From NCBI GenBank assembly GCA_009869945.1, contig WIXG01000002.1, positions 744,001-808,000 on the forward strand: a stretch of 64,000 bases of DNA, written 5' to 3'. The DNA comes from Mesaphorura yosii (lineage: Eukaryota; Arthropoda; Collembola; Poduromorpha; Tullbergiidae). Shown piece after piece: positions 30,870 to 42,186 of this stretch (its first letter is position 1; every line of letters begins with the position of its first letter). Under the pieces are notes generated by a model. The model ran no database searches. It was not told the origin of the DNA and saw only the letters and a program-made list of their open reading frames with translations. Both the position numbers and the translations under genes were made by a program.

Positions 30870-31300
30870 CTTGATTTCCCAGTTGTTTCTCGTATCTCGT
30901 TTCTTCTTAATCAGTTGTTAATTAATTGCAGCTCTCCGATTTAGCCGAACAGACTGTCTGTATCACGAACACGCTGTACTGTACAACTGTGCTGTGTACT
31001 ATGCGAATATGCCGGACCAGACATCACAGATTGCAGCGGAGCACACCGCACTCAATTCAAAAGACCCTGCATGAGAGAGTGTGTGGTAGTTCGGCGAGGG
31101 AGACGCGAGAGGCGGACATGTACCGTGCAGTGCAGTGTGTACAGAGACAGCAACAGCAGAGGATCGAGGAACTCATCTCAAATCAATCCGTAAGAGGACT
31201 CTTGAGCGGCCGCCGGCTGCGACTGACCGGCGAATTGAACTACCGACTTGGGCTGAAATGACTGCGGCTGCCGTGGGACTTGCAATTCCCAAAGGAAGAA

Positions 31301-31320
31301 TAGAATTAGAATTAGAATTA
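31301..31320. repeat. (AGAATT)n short tandem repeat
   Basis: Three tandem copies of a six-base unit; simple repeat with no visible function. Confidence 0.8.
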
Positions 31321-32611
31321 TGCAACTGGCTCCATGAGTAGAGAAAGAGCCTGCCGTGCCGTGATGGCGTTGGAGGATGTCCAACTCGACAATAATTTTA
31401 GACGAGTTGATCTATTTCGAGACACCTGTGCTTCTGCTCCTGCTGCCTGGCTACAAAGACAAAACAACGAAAAGACGAACAACGCTTTCCGTTCTCTGTT
31501 GGCTCCTTGCTTTCTTCCTATGTGGGTGGAATCAAAGCGGAATCAACGCCTAATTAATTCCGAACACTTATAATTCTTAAAAAGCTGAATGTTCTTCAAC
31601 TCAGCTCCCGGCGGGCGGGCTGGGCAAAGAACATTTCAGGTCCAAAAGTGACTTTCAGCCTACAAAAATCCAAGCCTACATCGAGCTGTGTCATCGTCAT
31701 CGTCACCGATCAACAAAGCAGCATGACGCATGGAGTGGTCGCACGAAGGCCGTGATTAAACATTGCTGTTTGATTCAGTCTCGAAATATTTAATGCGGTG
31801 CAAGGCAATGGCGTAATCAGGGCTGTAATCTGTAATAATGTGGAAGGAAGGACGGCGATGAGATCACATAGCTCGAATTTTATTTAGAAACTGCACTAAG
31901 ACGGCAACGGCAGAAACACTACGAAGGATTCTCATCGCGTTGAGGCTAAATTGGTTACATTCGCAGATCGCAGAGGAATTTGAAGGAAATCCGAGTTTGT
32001 CAAGCTTGACTTCCGGAGCTGTGTTGCGAGCCTGACTCTTATCAATCGACGTCTTCGATGTGGCCTGTAGCGTGGCATGAAATTGAGTCTGAGCCAAGGC
32101 GTTGCGTCATTATAATTATTCATGCATCGGAATCCACTTATCCGCTCCTGATTGATCCGCACATCAGCAACTTCAACGTCAGGCCTCGCATATCGCTATC
32201 GCATTTGATGAACCACAAAAGAAACTCGTTCCGGACGTTTTCCGTTTACGTTTCTAAATTGGAGCTGCGAAATGCTTTTAGTTTTTTCTCTGTGTGAAGA
32301 CGAGATTTGAGTGTAGAGTTCAGTTCGCTTTTACGGGCCAGTTGGAATTTTGGGTGATAAAAATCGAGGTGAATGCTTTGTTTATGCATTTTGTTGAAAT
32401 CTCCTGTACCAATGCGAATGCGAGACGCGTTGTAGCTAAATTGGAGAAGTTATTAGCAAACCGCTCGACTGCTGAAGACAACCGGCTTTAGTTTTAGATT
32501 AGTTGATAGATTTTGTTGCTGTTACTGAAGAGTACTACGCTACGCTGGTGGGGTATCTTTCAAGATATCGAAGCACCTCGACTCTCTCGGCTCTGCTATC
32601 GCGTTCGTGTC

Positions 32612-32617
32612 TATAAA
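32612..32617 (+). promoter_or_regulatory. TATA box candidate for paramyosin
   Basis: TATAAA about 900 nt upstream of the paramyosin ATG. With transcription starting some 30 nt later, a noncoding first exon could run to the donor at 33228/33229 (CCA|GTGAGT) and splice to the acceptor just before 33507. The ATG exon does begin right after a good acceptor (GCTGCAG). Inference from motifs only. Confidence 0.3.
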
Positions 32618-33513
32618 TGGTCTTCTAGTATAGTAATCTGAGATTCGCCAACCAAAAACATCGGTGAAGTCATCCTCTTGCAGAAGGCGAGTGCGAGTGC
32701 GAGCGACTATGAAAAGTAGGAAGAGGCAGACAGAGCCGAGAACGAGAAATTTGCCGACCCCGCACCAGCAAAGCCAAGCGGAGTCAGACACCAAGAATAG
32801 TTTCAGAGTATTCAGAGCACCACCACAATGTTGGCTTGCTCATCCGCCCAGCCGACCGACTCCCGAAGAATGCTGACTATCATCTTTCTTTTCTTGCTCC
32901 TCTGTCGTAATACCGAAAAGTATCTCAACCCGCACCGAAAAATGCCTGAACGATGAAACATTTTGTAAGCCGAGGCGGGGAGACGGCAGATTGTCGTTAT
33001 CTTTACCATGCCATGTCATGCCATGGTGCGACTGAGACTGTGAATGCGTGCCCCGTCCGGAGTCCCCGAGCCGCCTTCCTCCTGCCTGCCCTGCCTGAAT
33101 CGACTCGCTGCTGCTCAGTGACGAGATCCTCCAACCTGCGAGTTGATAATCGCCGACCTGAGCACCTTCTTCGCCACATTCGCCCATCAACACAGAGGAA
33201 TTGAATCATCGGCAGAAAAAGAAATCCAGTGAGTCAATTCCTCAATTCCCACTTCTTTTATCCACAATTGCTTGTTTTTGTTGACGAGTGGCTGTGGCTC
33301 GTCAAATTTCGATCCGGCATTCGTTCACTGATTTTGGGCTCGAAGAGTTATTAAAATCTCACTTTTTTAAGGAAGCGAAAGTGATTTCAGTTTAATTCAG
33401 GCCGAGCTTTTGTTTCTGCTGCCACACACCGCCGCTCTTCCGCTTTAATTGTGTTTTTTTCGGTGTTTGAGTAATTTAACTCGTGTTCTTGTTTTGTGGT
33501 GCTGCAGTTGACG

Positions 33514-36500
33514 ATGGCTTCGATGGCCAAGCAGATGCAGTCGAGCAAGTCGTACCAGTACTCCTCTTCCACCGGCGGCGGCGGAGCGGACGTGACCATC
33601 GAGTACACAAACGTCCACAGCATGTCGAGACTCGAGGTAAGAAATTCTTAAGTATTTTTATCGAGAGATCACCTGTAAATCAGCCAGCAGAGGAATCTGA
33701 GCTGGAACCGGAACAGATCTCCGATATTGGTCTCAATCCATGTCGACGTCCACGCAATTGCCAGCCCGCGTCATTCTCATTTCATTTCAAACGATGGAAT
33801 TTCAAGGGCGGAATGCGCTGCACTCGCTCGGGCATCTTAGAGTCCAACCAGCCTCATTAATGACGTGACGTGGCTGGTGGGTTGCGGTGTGTCAAAAATT
33901 GTGAGACGTTCATCCGCAGTGTTCAGTGTTCGCTGCGCGTTCATTAACGAGAAGACCTTAAACTACTTTTAGAAATATTTGTCTACTTCTGCCTTCTGCT
34001 ACTGTCGTGCCAGTGCCAGCTTCTTTCCTTTCCGCTTACGTATGCGCGCTTTAAAGTCTACGAGCCGAGATAAAAAAAACAGGCAGGAATCGGAATTTGG
34101 TTCATCTCAAACGAGCCCAACGATCTGCGTACGTAGTAAATGCAAAATGCATGGGCAGAGCGGAGGAGATTCAATCTCTCAGGCGCACGAGCCAGCTCGA
34201 ATCTCCTGTTCGAATCTTCTAAATACCAACACCTGTCTCGTGCTGAGTGTTTTTACTCTTTGCTGGAGTTGAGTCTTGGGACAACGGGAAGATTAACGGC
34301 AATGGCATGGCTCCATGCATTTCAGAAGATTCATAAATTCACGGCGACGGTGAGAGCGAATAGCGAAGCTTGCACTCTTGCTTTCCTCGAAACTCATCTG
34401 CAAAAGGCAGGCAAAAGTTGAGGCGTTGCCAACTTTCACGTTGTTTTCTGTACCTTTAAATCTCTTCGTCAATTTCCTCGTCCTCACACGCAGCCTGCCT
34501 GCATCTTATCGAGTCGCTCATCGGAAGGTGGAAACGATACGCTAAACGTGATCACGGTGAATGACTAAAATAATCGCGGCTGAGCAAAGCATCGACGGCT
34601 CCGTGTCCCGTGTCTTTCGTCTTTCGCATTCCAGTCGAGAGTAGAAGCAGAGCGCCCGTCGAATTGATTTCGAGTGTGCAGCCTCACATTTGGCGATTAG
34701 GCGATTCACTTGCTCTAAAATAACGCACGACTCTTCTGCCGTCGAGTGTCGAGTAAACTGAAACCAAAGCTTCATGCACCATGCGAGTCATAAACAACAG
34801 AATCAACACACAGACTAACGTATCGCGTTTGTTGTGCAGATGCCAAAGGAGATTAACTTAACTGTCGATCTCTCGATCTGCAATTCTGGAGAATACTAAT
34901 GCCTTCAACCCATGCTTATGATTATTCTTGTCTTTGCAGGACAAAATTAGGCTTCTACAGGACGATTTGGAGTCGGAACGAGAAATCCGCCAGCGGGTAA
35001 GACGCGACACACAAATCTGCAACTGTGTGAAATTAATTAAATATGAAATTGGGAAATTAGAAAGAGGGTGAATTAGAATTCAGGGGCAATTCGAGCTGAG
35101 CGCTTGTGTTTAGTTGGTTAACATTTTTCGTTGGCATGCGATTGGAATGCAGTCTTAATGCGCTGAACGTGTGTTCAGTGATTTGCACCAAATCACGGCC
35201 GACGGCCGGTGCCAAGCCGAGGCTCTTGTGTGCTAATAAATTGGATCACGCAAACGAGGTTAACAGTCGAAAATTTGTTTTATTTTTAAAACACTACGCA
35301 GACTCGGCCTGAAACGAGTCTTGACTCTTGACTCACGCTCCGAATCTCGCTCTCCGATTTCGTAATGACGCTCATAATTTATTGCTTAGGCAGGCGTTGC
35401 TCGAACTCGAATTAAGATGACTCACATAATTTCTGTTTGCAGATCGAACGCGAGAAGGCTGATTTGAGCGTGCAGGTCATTCAGCTGCAAGAGCGACTGG
35501 AGGAGGCTGAGTGCGGCGTCGAGGGACAAGTAATGACTCACTCTCCACCGATTCGATGACCGACTGGCTCAAACTTGCCTTGTTCTTGTCCTCTTCCTAG
35601 TTTGAGATCAACAAGAAACGTGACGCCGAGTTGGCGAAGCTGCGTCGTCTGTTGGAGGATGTGCATCTCGAGTCGGAGGAGACGGCCACCGTCCTCCGCA
35701 AGAAGCACCAGGAGGCCATCATGGACTACCAGGACCAGCTCGACCAACTCGCCAAGGCCAAGTCAAGGTGCGAATTGCGAATGGAATGCCACTGGCACCT
35801 TTGGAGTAGGGAATTGTGATTCAGATTCCATTGCATTAATCGAGTTTCCTCTCTTTCAGGGCTGAGAAGGAGAAGCAGAAGTTTCAACAAGAAATTTTTC
35901 AGCTAATGAGTGATATCGAAAACATCAACAAGGACAAGGTGCGTGAAACACAAACAATGATATAGCTGCTGATTCCCCAGATTAAATGATGATTAGCAAT
36001 CGTTCTTGACCTGAGAGACAATGATTTTCGATTAAATCGATCAAGCATATGAATTCTTTCTCTCACTCGCTCGCGATGTGACATGATGATGATAGATACA
36101 GAAATTAATAAATTCGATCTTTCTCTTTTGCCCGCAGTTGATGAGTCTGAAGCAGGTTGAGAAGTTGGAAATCACGGTGCACGAGCTAAGCATCAAGATC
36201 GAGGAGCTGAACCGGACGGTTATCGACGTGCAGTCGTCGAAGCAGCGGATTTCGCAGGAGAACATTCAGCTGACGAAGGAGGTGCAGGAGCTGAAGGTCT
36301 CCATCGAGAACATCACGTACTTGCGCTCACAGGTCATCACGCAGCTGGAGGAGACGAAGCGGAGGCTGGAGGACGAAGACCGCCGTCGGGCCACGCTCGA
36401 GAGCCAGCTGCACTCCGTCGAGATGGAGCTCGAGTCCGTCCGCGTCCAGCTGGAGGAGGAGGCCGAGGCGCGCCTCGACCTGGAGAGACAGCTCCAGAAG

Positions 36501-39500
36501 GCCAACGCCGATGTATCGCTCTACCGCTCCAAGTACGAGTCTGAGGTCCAGGCACGCGCCGAGGAGGTCGAGGATATCCGCAGGAAGTTCCAAATCCGAA
36601 TCTCGGAGCAGGAAGAACAAATCGAGGCGCTTCTCGCTCGGCTCACCGCACTCGAGAAGCAAAAGTCGAGGCTTCAGAGCGAAGTCGAAGTCCTCATCAT
36701 CGACTTGGAGAAGGTGACGCAGCACAAACACTAATTAATTAATTAGCCAAAGCCAACGAACAGAAGTGAGAGCTGTAAATGTAAACTTGTCAAATTACAG
36801 GCGAATGGAACTGCTCGGGAATTGCAAAAGCGAGTTGACCAACTGGACCGCCTCAACGCTGATCTGAAGGGTAAATTGGACGAACTTGCTGGACTGTACG
36901 AAGCTGCTCAACGAGACAACCGGGTCAAGGCCCAGCAGATTCAGCAACTCACTCACGAACTGGACAAGACTCGTGAGCAGAAGGACTACTTGACCAGGGA
37001 GAACAAGAAACTCAGCGGTGAGTCGGATTAATCGATTAATTGACCGGCCACTGGCGCACTGGAATAATTTGCAGAAGTACTCATAAAACTAGCAACAAAT
37101 TAAACTAATTTGTGGCAGATGACTTGCACGAAACCAAGAATACGCTGGCCGACATCAACCGTCGCTATCACGAACTGGAACTCGAGTGCAGACGGTTGGA
37201 GAACGAGCGAGAGGAACTGAGCGCCGCTTACAGAGAGGCCGAAGCCGTAAGTTACCAACTCCCTTTAATTAAAAGGAAGACAGCACGAGCAAGGAATTAA
37301 TGCGATCGATCGTTTGACCTGCGCAGGGACGCAAGTCGGAGGAGGCCCGGGCACAACGGCTGTCTCAGGAGCTGGCTCAGTTCCGCCATGAGGCCGAGCG
37401 CCGTCTACAGGAGAAGGAAGAGGAAATGGAGGCATTGCGGTAAGATTTCCTATTTATTTGACTGTTTTTGTGGAAGTGAGTAGTCGGCCAGTCGGAGTGA
37501 TCCCTCATCCTTGACCAAAATTCGGCCCAATCAATCGAGGATTGTTAGCCTGTCTGTTTTATGGGCCATGTGGGGTTCTGTGGTCATAACTCATGTTTTG
37601 GACCACTCGTGCTTTGCATTCCCACTTTTCTCAAGAGTGAACCTTGCCTGTGCCCGGCCGCCGAGACATTGAAAAACATACATTTTTCCTCTGAAATCTT
37701 GAAATCTCGGCAAGGATCCGTGACGGAAACCTTGACGTGAACAAATTATTAGACACTCCACCGTTACGTTATAAGTTGTTTGAATGAAATTCGGCACTAC
37801 TGGCAGGCCAGAAGACTAGAGCATCATCGTGTATAGTTTATAGTATCAAGATTACGTAATTCTGGCTGTAATGTTCGATTGAGCATGAACGGAGGCAGCC
37901 CCGCTAGAATTATTTATATTTTTAGCTTCTATTTTTTTTTAGAGAAAAGTAGTCTATTCAATTTTAGTTGGCACCGAGCAGTGAGCATCCAAAAGACAAG
38001 AACTTGACTCCGATCCGCTTGACATTTTATTTTTGTATCCTTTTCCGTTCTCAAAGTTTCAATGCATCGTCCTACTTCTACTACAAACTTCCATTCGGGC
38101 TCCGCGCGGCTGGTGAAGATGAAAATGGATGCTAGATTAGACACTTTGCATTTGCTATGAGCTTGTATCAAACTGACACATTTCATGTTGTAATGAGGCC
38201 GTCTCAAGCATCACATCTGCTCTTGTAAACGCAACGCAACAAGCGTTCATAATTTGTAATTCTGGAAGAATTCCGTAATTGTTCCTCATTTGCACTTGTG
38301 AGTCGCAAATCGCGATGCTGGCCATTTTCAGACAGAAGTCGTGTGAGTGTTGTAATAATTAGAAAGCGACTGAGTTAAAAATGGCTGGTTCATCGTCCGC
38401 GATGGCGCTCATCGCTGCGAGCCGGTGGGATTCCCGTGCACCAGCACCAGCTTCGGGCCCTGGCGGGCCGCGAGCCCTGCACACGGCGACCTACGAAGAC
38501 AACTTCAACTTTGGCTTCAGTGTCTACCAGCCAATGATTGACTATTTGGACAAGAAGCTGTCTAACATGACGACGAGTGACCCAGGCGCCGCCAGGACAA
38601 ACGGAGACGAGGAACTGCCGCACTTGCCCTTCTCCGACGAAATCGGCCTCCTGGACAACCGACCTGTGCGAAGAGTTAACTCGTACTCGAAGCGGGAGCT
38701 GGAGAGCTTCGTGAGGGCGGCTGACGAAGACAACTGGCAGAGGCAGGACGGGCTGGGCCGACGGGCGACGTGCACTCCAAGCACGCGCCACCTCCGTCGA
38801 TGGAACATCAACCCGTTGTCGGGGTCAAGCAGCTGTGGCGACCTGAACACTCAAAAATACACAGGGTTCAGAGTTGATGGCCGGGCGAAACTGACGAGTG
38901 GAAGCAAGAGTCCCGGTTCAGGGCTCTCGTCGCAGTATTCAATGAGCAAGGAGAGCATCAAACAAGCCGTCATGTCCACTTCACCGACCATCAACGCACT
39001 GAGAGAGAAAAGCAGAGAGATCGCGAGTCAGAATCTGACGAGGGCGAAGATGTACTCGTCGCCCACCTCGTCCGACCCGAGCGGAGTCAGGAAGTCACGT
39101 TCCTTCGGTGCTTTCACCGCCACGGAGAAATCTGTCAGAGATTTCGATTTTGACACGAAAATGACATACAATAAACCGGTGGTCGTTCAGGCTTCGGCCA
39201 GTGCGAATTCAATAAACAAGAGTTTGAGTTCTGTCGTGGCAGCCAGAAAGGTTCACTTTGAAGGAAGTGCGAGCTCCCTTCCAGCAAAATCCGCGTGGTC
39301 CTCGCCTTTCTCTGACATTCAGAGACGGCAGCGCGTAGCCAGTTTAGAAAGTCGAGGAGTCGGGGTCGTGACTCCGAGCGACTCAACTGAGACGGAAGCT
39401 CTCAGAGAGCAGTGGTAAGGAGTGGGTAGATTGTGAAAATGGGTTGGAACATAAACATTTGACCACGGACCTCATAAAACTGGAGCTTCAGCTCAATGGA

Positions 39501-41023
39501 ACGAATTGGAAGCTAATTTTTCTGCTTTCCTTTTTCTATTTCCTTCAGCAAGCAAATGGCGATTGAAATCGAGCAGCTGAACGGCCGGCTCGTGGAAGCC
39601 GAGACTCGTTTGAAGACGGAAGTTGCGCGGATCAAGAAGAAGCTGCAGATTCAAATCACGGAGCTGGAAATGTCGCTGGATGTGGCCAACAAGAACAACA
39701 TCACCTTGCAGCAAACCATCAAGAAGCAGAGCATCACCATCAATGTACGTCCTGAACGAGCCTGAGCTCCATGACTATATTTTGTGTGCTGGTGTTTGAC
39801 CTCTATTTCTGCTTTTTGTGTTGCAGGAGTTGACGGCGCAGTACGAGGAGGTGCAGCGGCAGCTTCAAATCGCCTTGGACCAATACGGCGCTGCTCAGCG
39901 TAGAGCAAACTCGCTTCAGGCTGAACTGGACGAAGTCCGCAATGGATTGGAATCCGTACGCTCCTTCCGTCTTCGCAGACTCCAACCGAATTGTCAATTG
40001 TTGAAATTAATTAATTCCACAGGCACTTCGTGCGAAGCGTGGAGCTGAACAGTGTGCTGAGGAGGCTCTCACGCGAGTGAATGAGCTCACGACCATCAAC
40101 ATCAACCTCGCCTCGACCAAGACCAAGCTAGAGCAAGAACTGTCCATCATCACTGCCGACTACGACGAACTGTCGAAGGAGCTCAAGGTATGTAATGCAA
40201 CCACCTTCTGTGCTCACTTTTGGGATGGATCGATTTCGATTTCATGATTTTGGAATCTTTGTTTCTTGTTTGGCAGTTGGCTGACGACCGCTTCCAGAAG
40301 TCTCAGGTAGAGTTGAGCAGGACAGTGGAGGTGTTGCACGAGGAGCAGGAGCGCATCGTGAAGATTGAAAGCATCAAGAAGACGCTGGAGATTGAGGTCA
40401 AGAACCTGACTGTGCGTCTGGAGGAAGTCGAGACAAACGCACTCGTTGGCGGCAAGCGAATTATTTCCAAGCTGGAAGCCAGAGTAAGCAACCTCCTTCT
40501 TCTACTTTTATTGTAGAAGAAAGTAAACTAATTGAGTCACATGGAATATTATTTAAGTTACGTGACTTGGAACTTGAACTGGACGAAGAGAAACGCCGCC
40601 ACGCCGAGACCACCAAAATCTTGCGGAAGAAGGAGCGCTCTGTCAAGGAAATCATGATGCAGAGTCAAGAGGATCAGACCAACATCGGCCTGCTCCAGGA
40701 AGCCCTCGACAAAGTCGGCCAGAAAGCTAATCTCTACAAGAGACAACTGCAGGAAATGGCAAGTCTTGCGAGTCTTGCGCCTTCGGAAGTGCGCCAATAA
40801 CCCGAAATCTATGTTGCAGGAGAACGTGTCCGCCTCGAGCGTGACGAGAGTCCGGCGATTCCAGCGCGAGTTGGAAGCTGCTGAGGAGCGCGCCGAGTCT
40901 GCCGAGAGCAACCTTTCTCTCATCCGCGCCAAGCACCGGTCTTTTGTGACGACCTCCGTCACGCCCGGCAACCAAAACCAGGTGTACGTGGTTCAGGAAA
41001 CAACACGAACAACCGAGTACTGA
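33514..41023 (+). CDS. Prm: Paramyosin
   Basis: Coiled-coil core protein of invertebrate thick filaments. Coding exons: 33514-33636, 34940-34996, 35443-35529, 35601-35767, 35860-35938, 36138-36713, 36801-37017, 37119-37246, 37327-37439, 39549-39744, 39827-39955, 40023-40187, 40277-40483, 40558-40758 and 40820-41023. They total 882 residues, the normal paramyosin length, with no frame break. A short non-helical Ser/Gly head ([15 protein letters not shown]) is followed by continuous heptad coiled coil ([19 protein letters not shown]) and a non-helical tail ([16 protein letters not shown]). The exon-14 donor is GC rather than GT (40759). The 2.1-kb intron after exon 9 contains the first exon of miniparamyosin. 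Introns 1 and 9 are the longest, as expected for promoter or enhancer sequence. Confidence 0.97.
33637..34939 (+). other. Paramyosin intron 1
   Basis: A 1.3-kb intron right after the head-encoding exon; much longer than most introns in the window. No exon recognised. Possibly holds muscle regulatory sequence, by position only. Confidence 0.6.
37440..38380 (+). promoter_or_regulatory. Candidate internal promoter region for miniparamyosin
   Basis: 940 bases of intron between paramyosin exon 9 and the miniparamyosin ATG, with no coding sequence. AT-rich stretches with TATA-like words occur near 37830-37920, but none sits at a decisive distance. Promoter role is inferred from the ATG exon that follows. 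Confidence 0.45.
38381..41023 (+). CDS. Prm: Miniparamyosin (alternative first exon inside the paramyosin gene)
   Basis: Exon 38381-39414 is one open frame of 344 codons plus two bases. It starts with ATG (AAAAATGG context), ends at a good donor (TG|GTAAGG) in phase 2, and joins in frame to paramyosin exon 39549 (LREQ-C-KQMAIE). The product would be 711 residues: a unique Ser/Arg-rich, probably non-helical N-terminus plus the last 365 or so residues of the paramyosin rod. Drosophila makes miniparamyosin the same way from an internal promoter, with a unique N-terminus I recall as about 114 residues and a similar shared part. Here the unique part is three times longer. Motifs in it include [16 protein letters not shown] and [18 protein letters not shown]. 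No acceptor in phase lies at its start, supporting a true first exon. Confidence 0.87.
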
Positions 41024-41647
41024 AGCATGAGGACGAGTATGGAAGATTAAGAAGGCCAGGCCATCTTCATCGTTATAGAACACCAATAATTATAAAACAC
41101 ACTGCACTGCTATTCTGCTATAGCGGTACACTAATTAAGAATAAGCCACTCTCATTCATGTTATTCGGAAATTGGAACTTTGTCCTCACTCACAATCGAT
41201 TGGAAGTAGCAATTCGAGCGCTTCAGGTTTTGTTTTAATCTGCTTCAGGAATTAAATGCCGGAATCCTTGTAAATTCTTTTAAGTAAAGTGCTCTGTACA
41301 TTTTATACAGCAGCATGCTGCTGCCTTCGTGCTGCCTCTTCGTCGTTTCGCCTTCTGCCTTCTGTACCTCGAGCATCCTTGCGATTATTAGGCTCTCAGA
41401 TTCATTGGCATGCAAATCAGCAAATCTCAGTACTCTTACTCAAGTTAGGCACAAATTAGGCAGGCTGCATAATGGAGTGTCGAGTGTTTGAGTTAAGATG
41501 CTCGTTAAGCCGCATTTTAAGTAGTTTATTCATGAGTTGGGTTGCAATTGTTTCACAATGGTGCCTTGTACAAATTGAATGTGGAATCAGGAGCCCCACG
41601 AAGACGTGAATTGATAAATTCGTAAATTCGTACGCATGCTTGTTGTT

Positions 41648-41665
41648 CTGCTGCTGCTGCTGCTG
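41648..41665. repeat. (CTG)6 microsatellite
   Basis: Six perfect CTG triplets, in the likely paramyosin 3' UTR. Confidence 0.85.
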
Positions 41666-41704
41666 GTGTGATCGCTTGGAAGTGTTAGGCTGTGATTTCA
41701 ACTG

Positions 41705-41710
41705 AATAAA
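41705..41710 (+). terminator. Paramyosin poly(A) signal candidate
   Basis: AATAAA 682 nt after the shared paramyosin/miniparamyosin stop. An ATTAAA variant near 41250 could be used instead. Confidence 0.5.
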
Positions 41711-42186
41711 AGCAAACCTCTTTAACTAATGACCGAAATCTTATCGATCAGTTTAAACAGTTGGAGTTCTGGGCCGATCTCAATGGCAATTAGTTATCGA
41801 AATGAAACTTCAACTACCACAGGCATGCATAAATCTTGTAAAAGGCCCGACCAACGTGTTGAACCGCAAATCATGAGAACGTTAAACCACAACGCAACGG
41901 AGGTGAATAGCATCAAGCATAGTTATCAAGTATGTGAGAGTTCAAACGCGGCATAAATATTTATGCTCACAGTTCACAGAATCGATTCTTTCTTGTTTCT
42001 TGTCCGCAGAGACGAAACGTAAACAATAAATCGGATACACGATACGATACGAATCTGTTCAGTTTACATTTACGAGGCTGTCTGTGACTGTAACGATTGA
42101 CTCCTTCTCTGGATGGAATCTGCCGATGTGATCAAACCATTTTAGATCTATTCATGTGAGTCGGTGCTTCCTTTTGAGTTCTAAGA

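Larger units (their letters stand above)
30870..33513. other. Divergent intergenic region between RpS5 and paramyosin
   Basis: About 2.6 kb holding the RpS5 promoter at one end and the paramyosin promoter and 5' UTR at the other. No coding exon recognised. A short imperfect repeat of AGAATT lies at 31301-31320. A TATA box candidate and a noncoding-exon donor are listed separately. Confidence 0.6.
41024..42186. other. Paramyosin 3' UTR and murB upstream region
   Basis: About 1.2 kb without coding exons. The paramyosin 3' UTR may run to the AATAAA at 41705-41710; a (CTG)6 run is at 41648-41665. The remaining 480 bases would be the upstream region of murB. Confidence 0.55.

Noticed and set aside
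36266..36731. Minus-strand frames opposite paramyosin
   Set aside because: Ser/Leu-rich antisense of a coiled-coil exon, a common artefact; no own signals.
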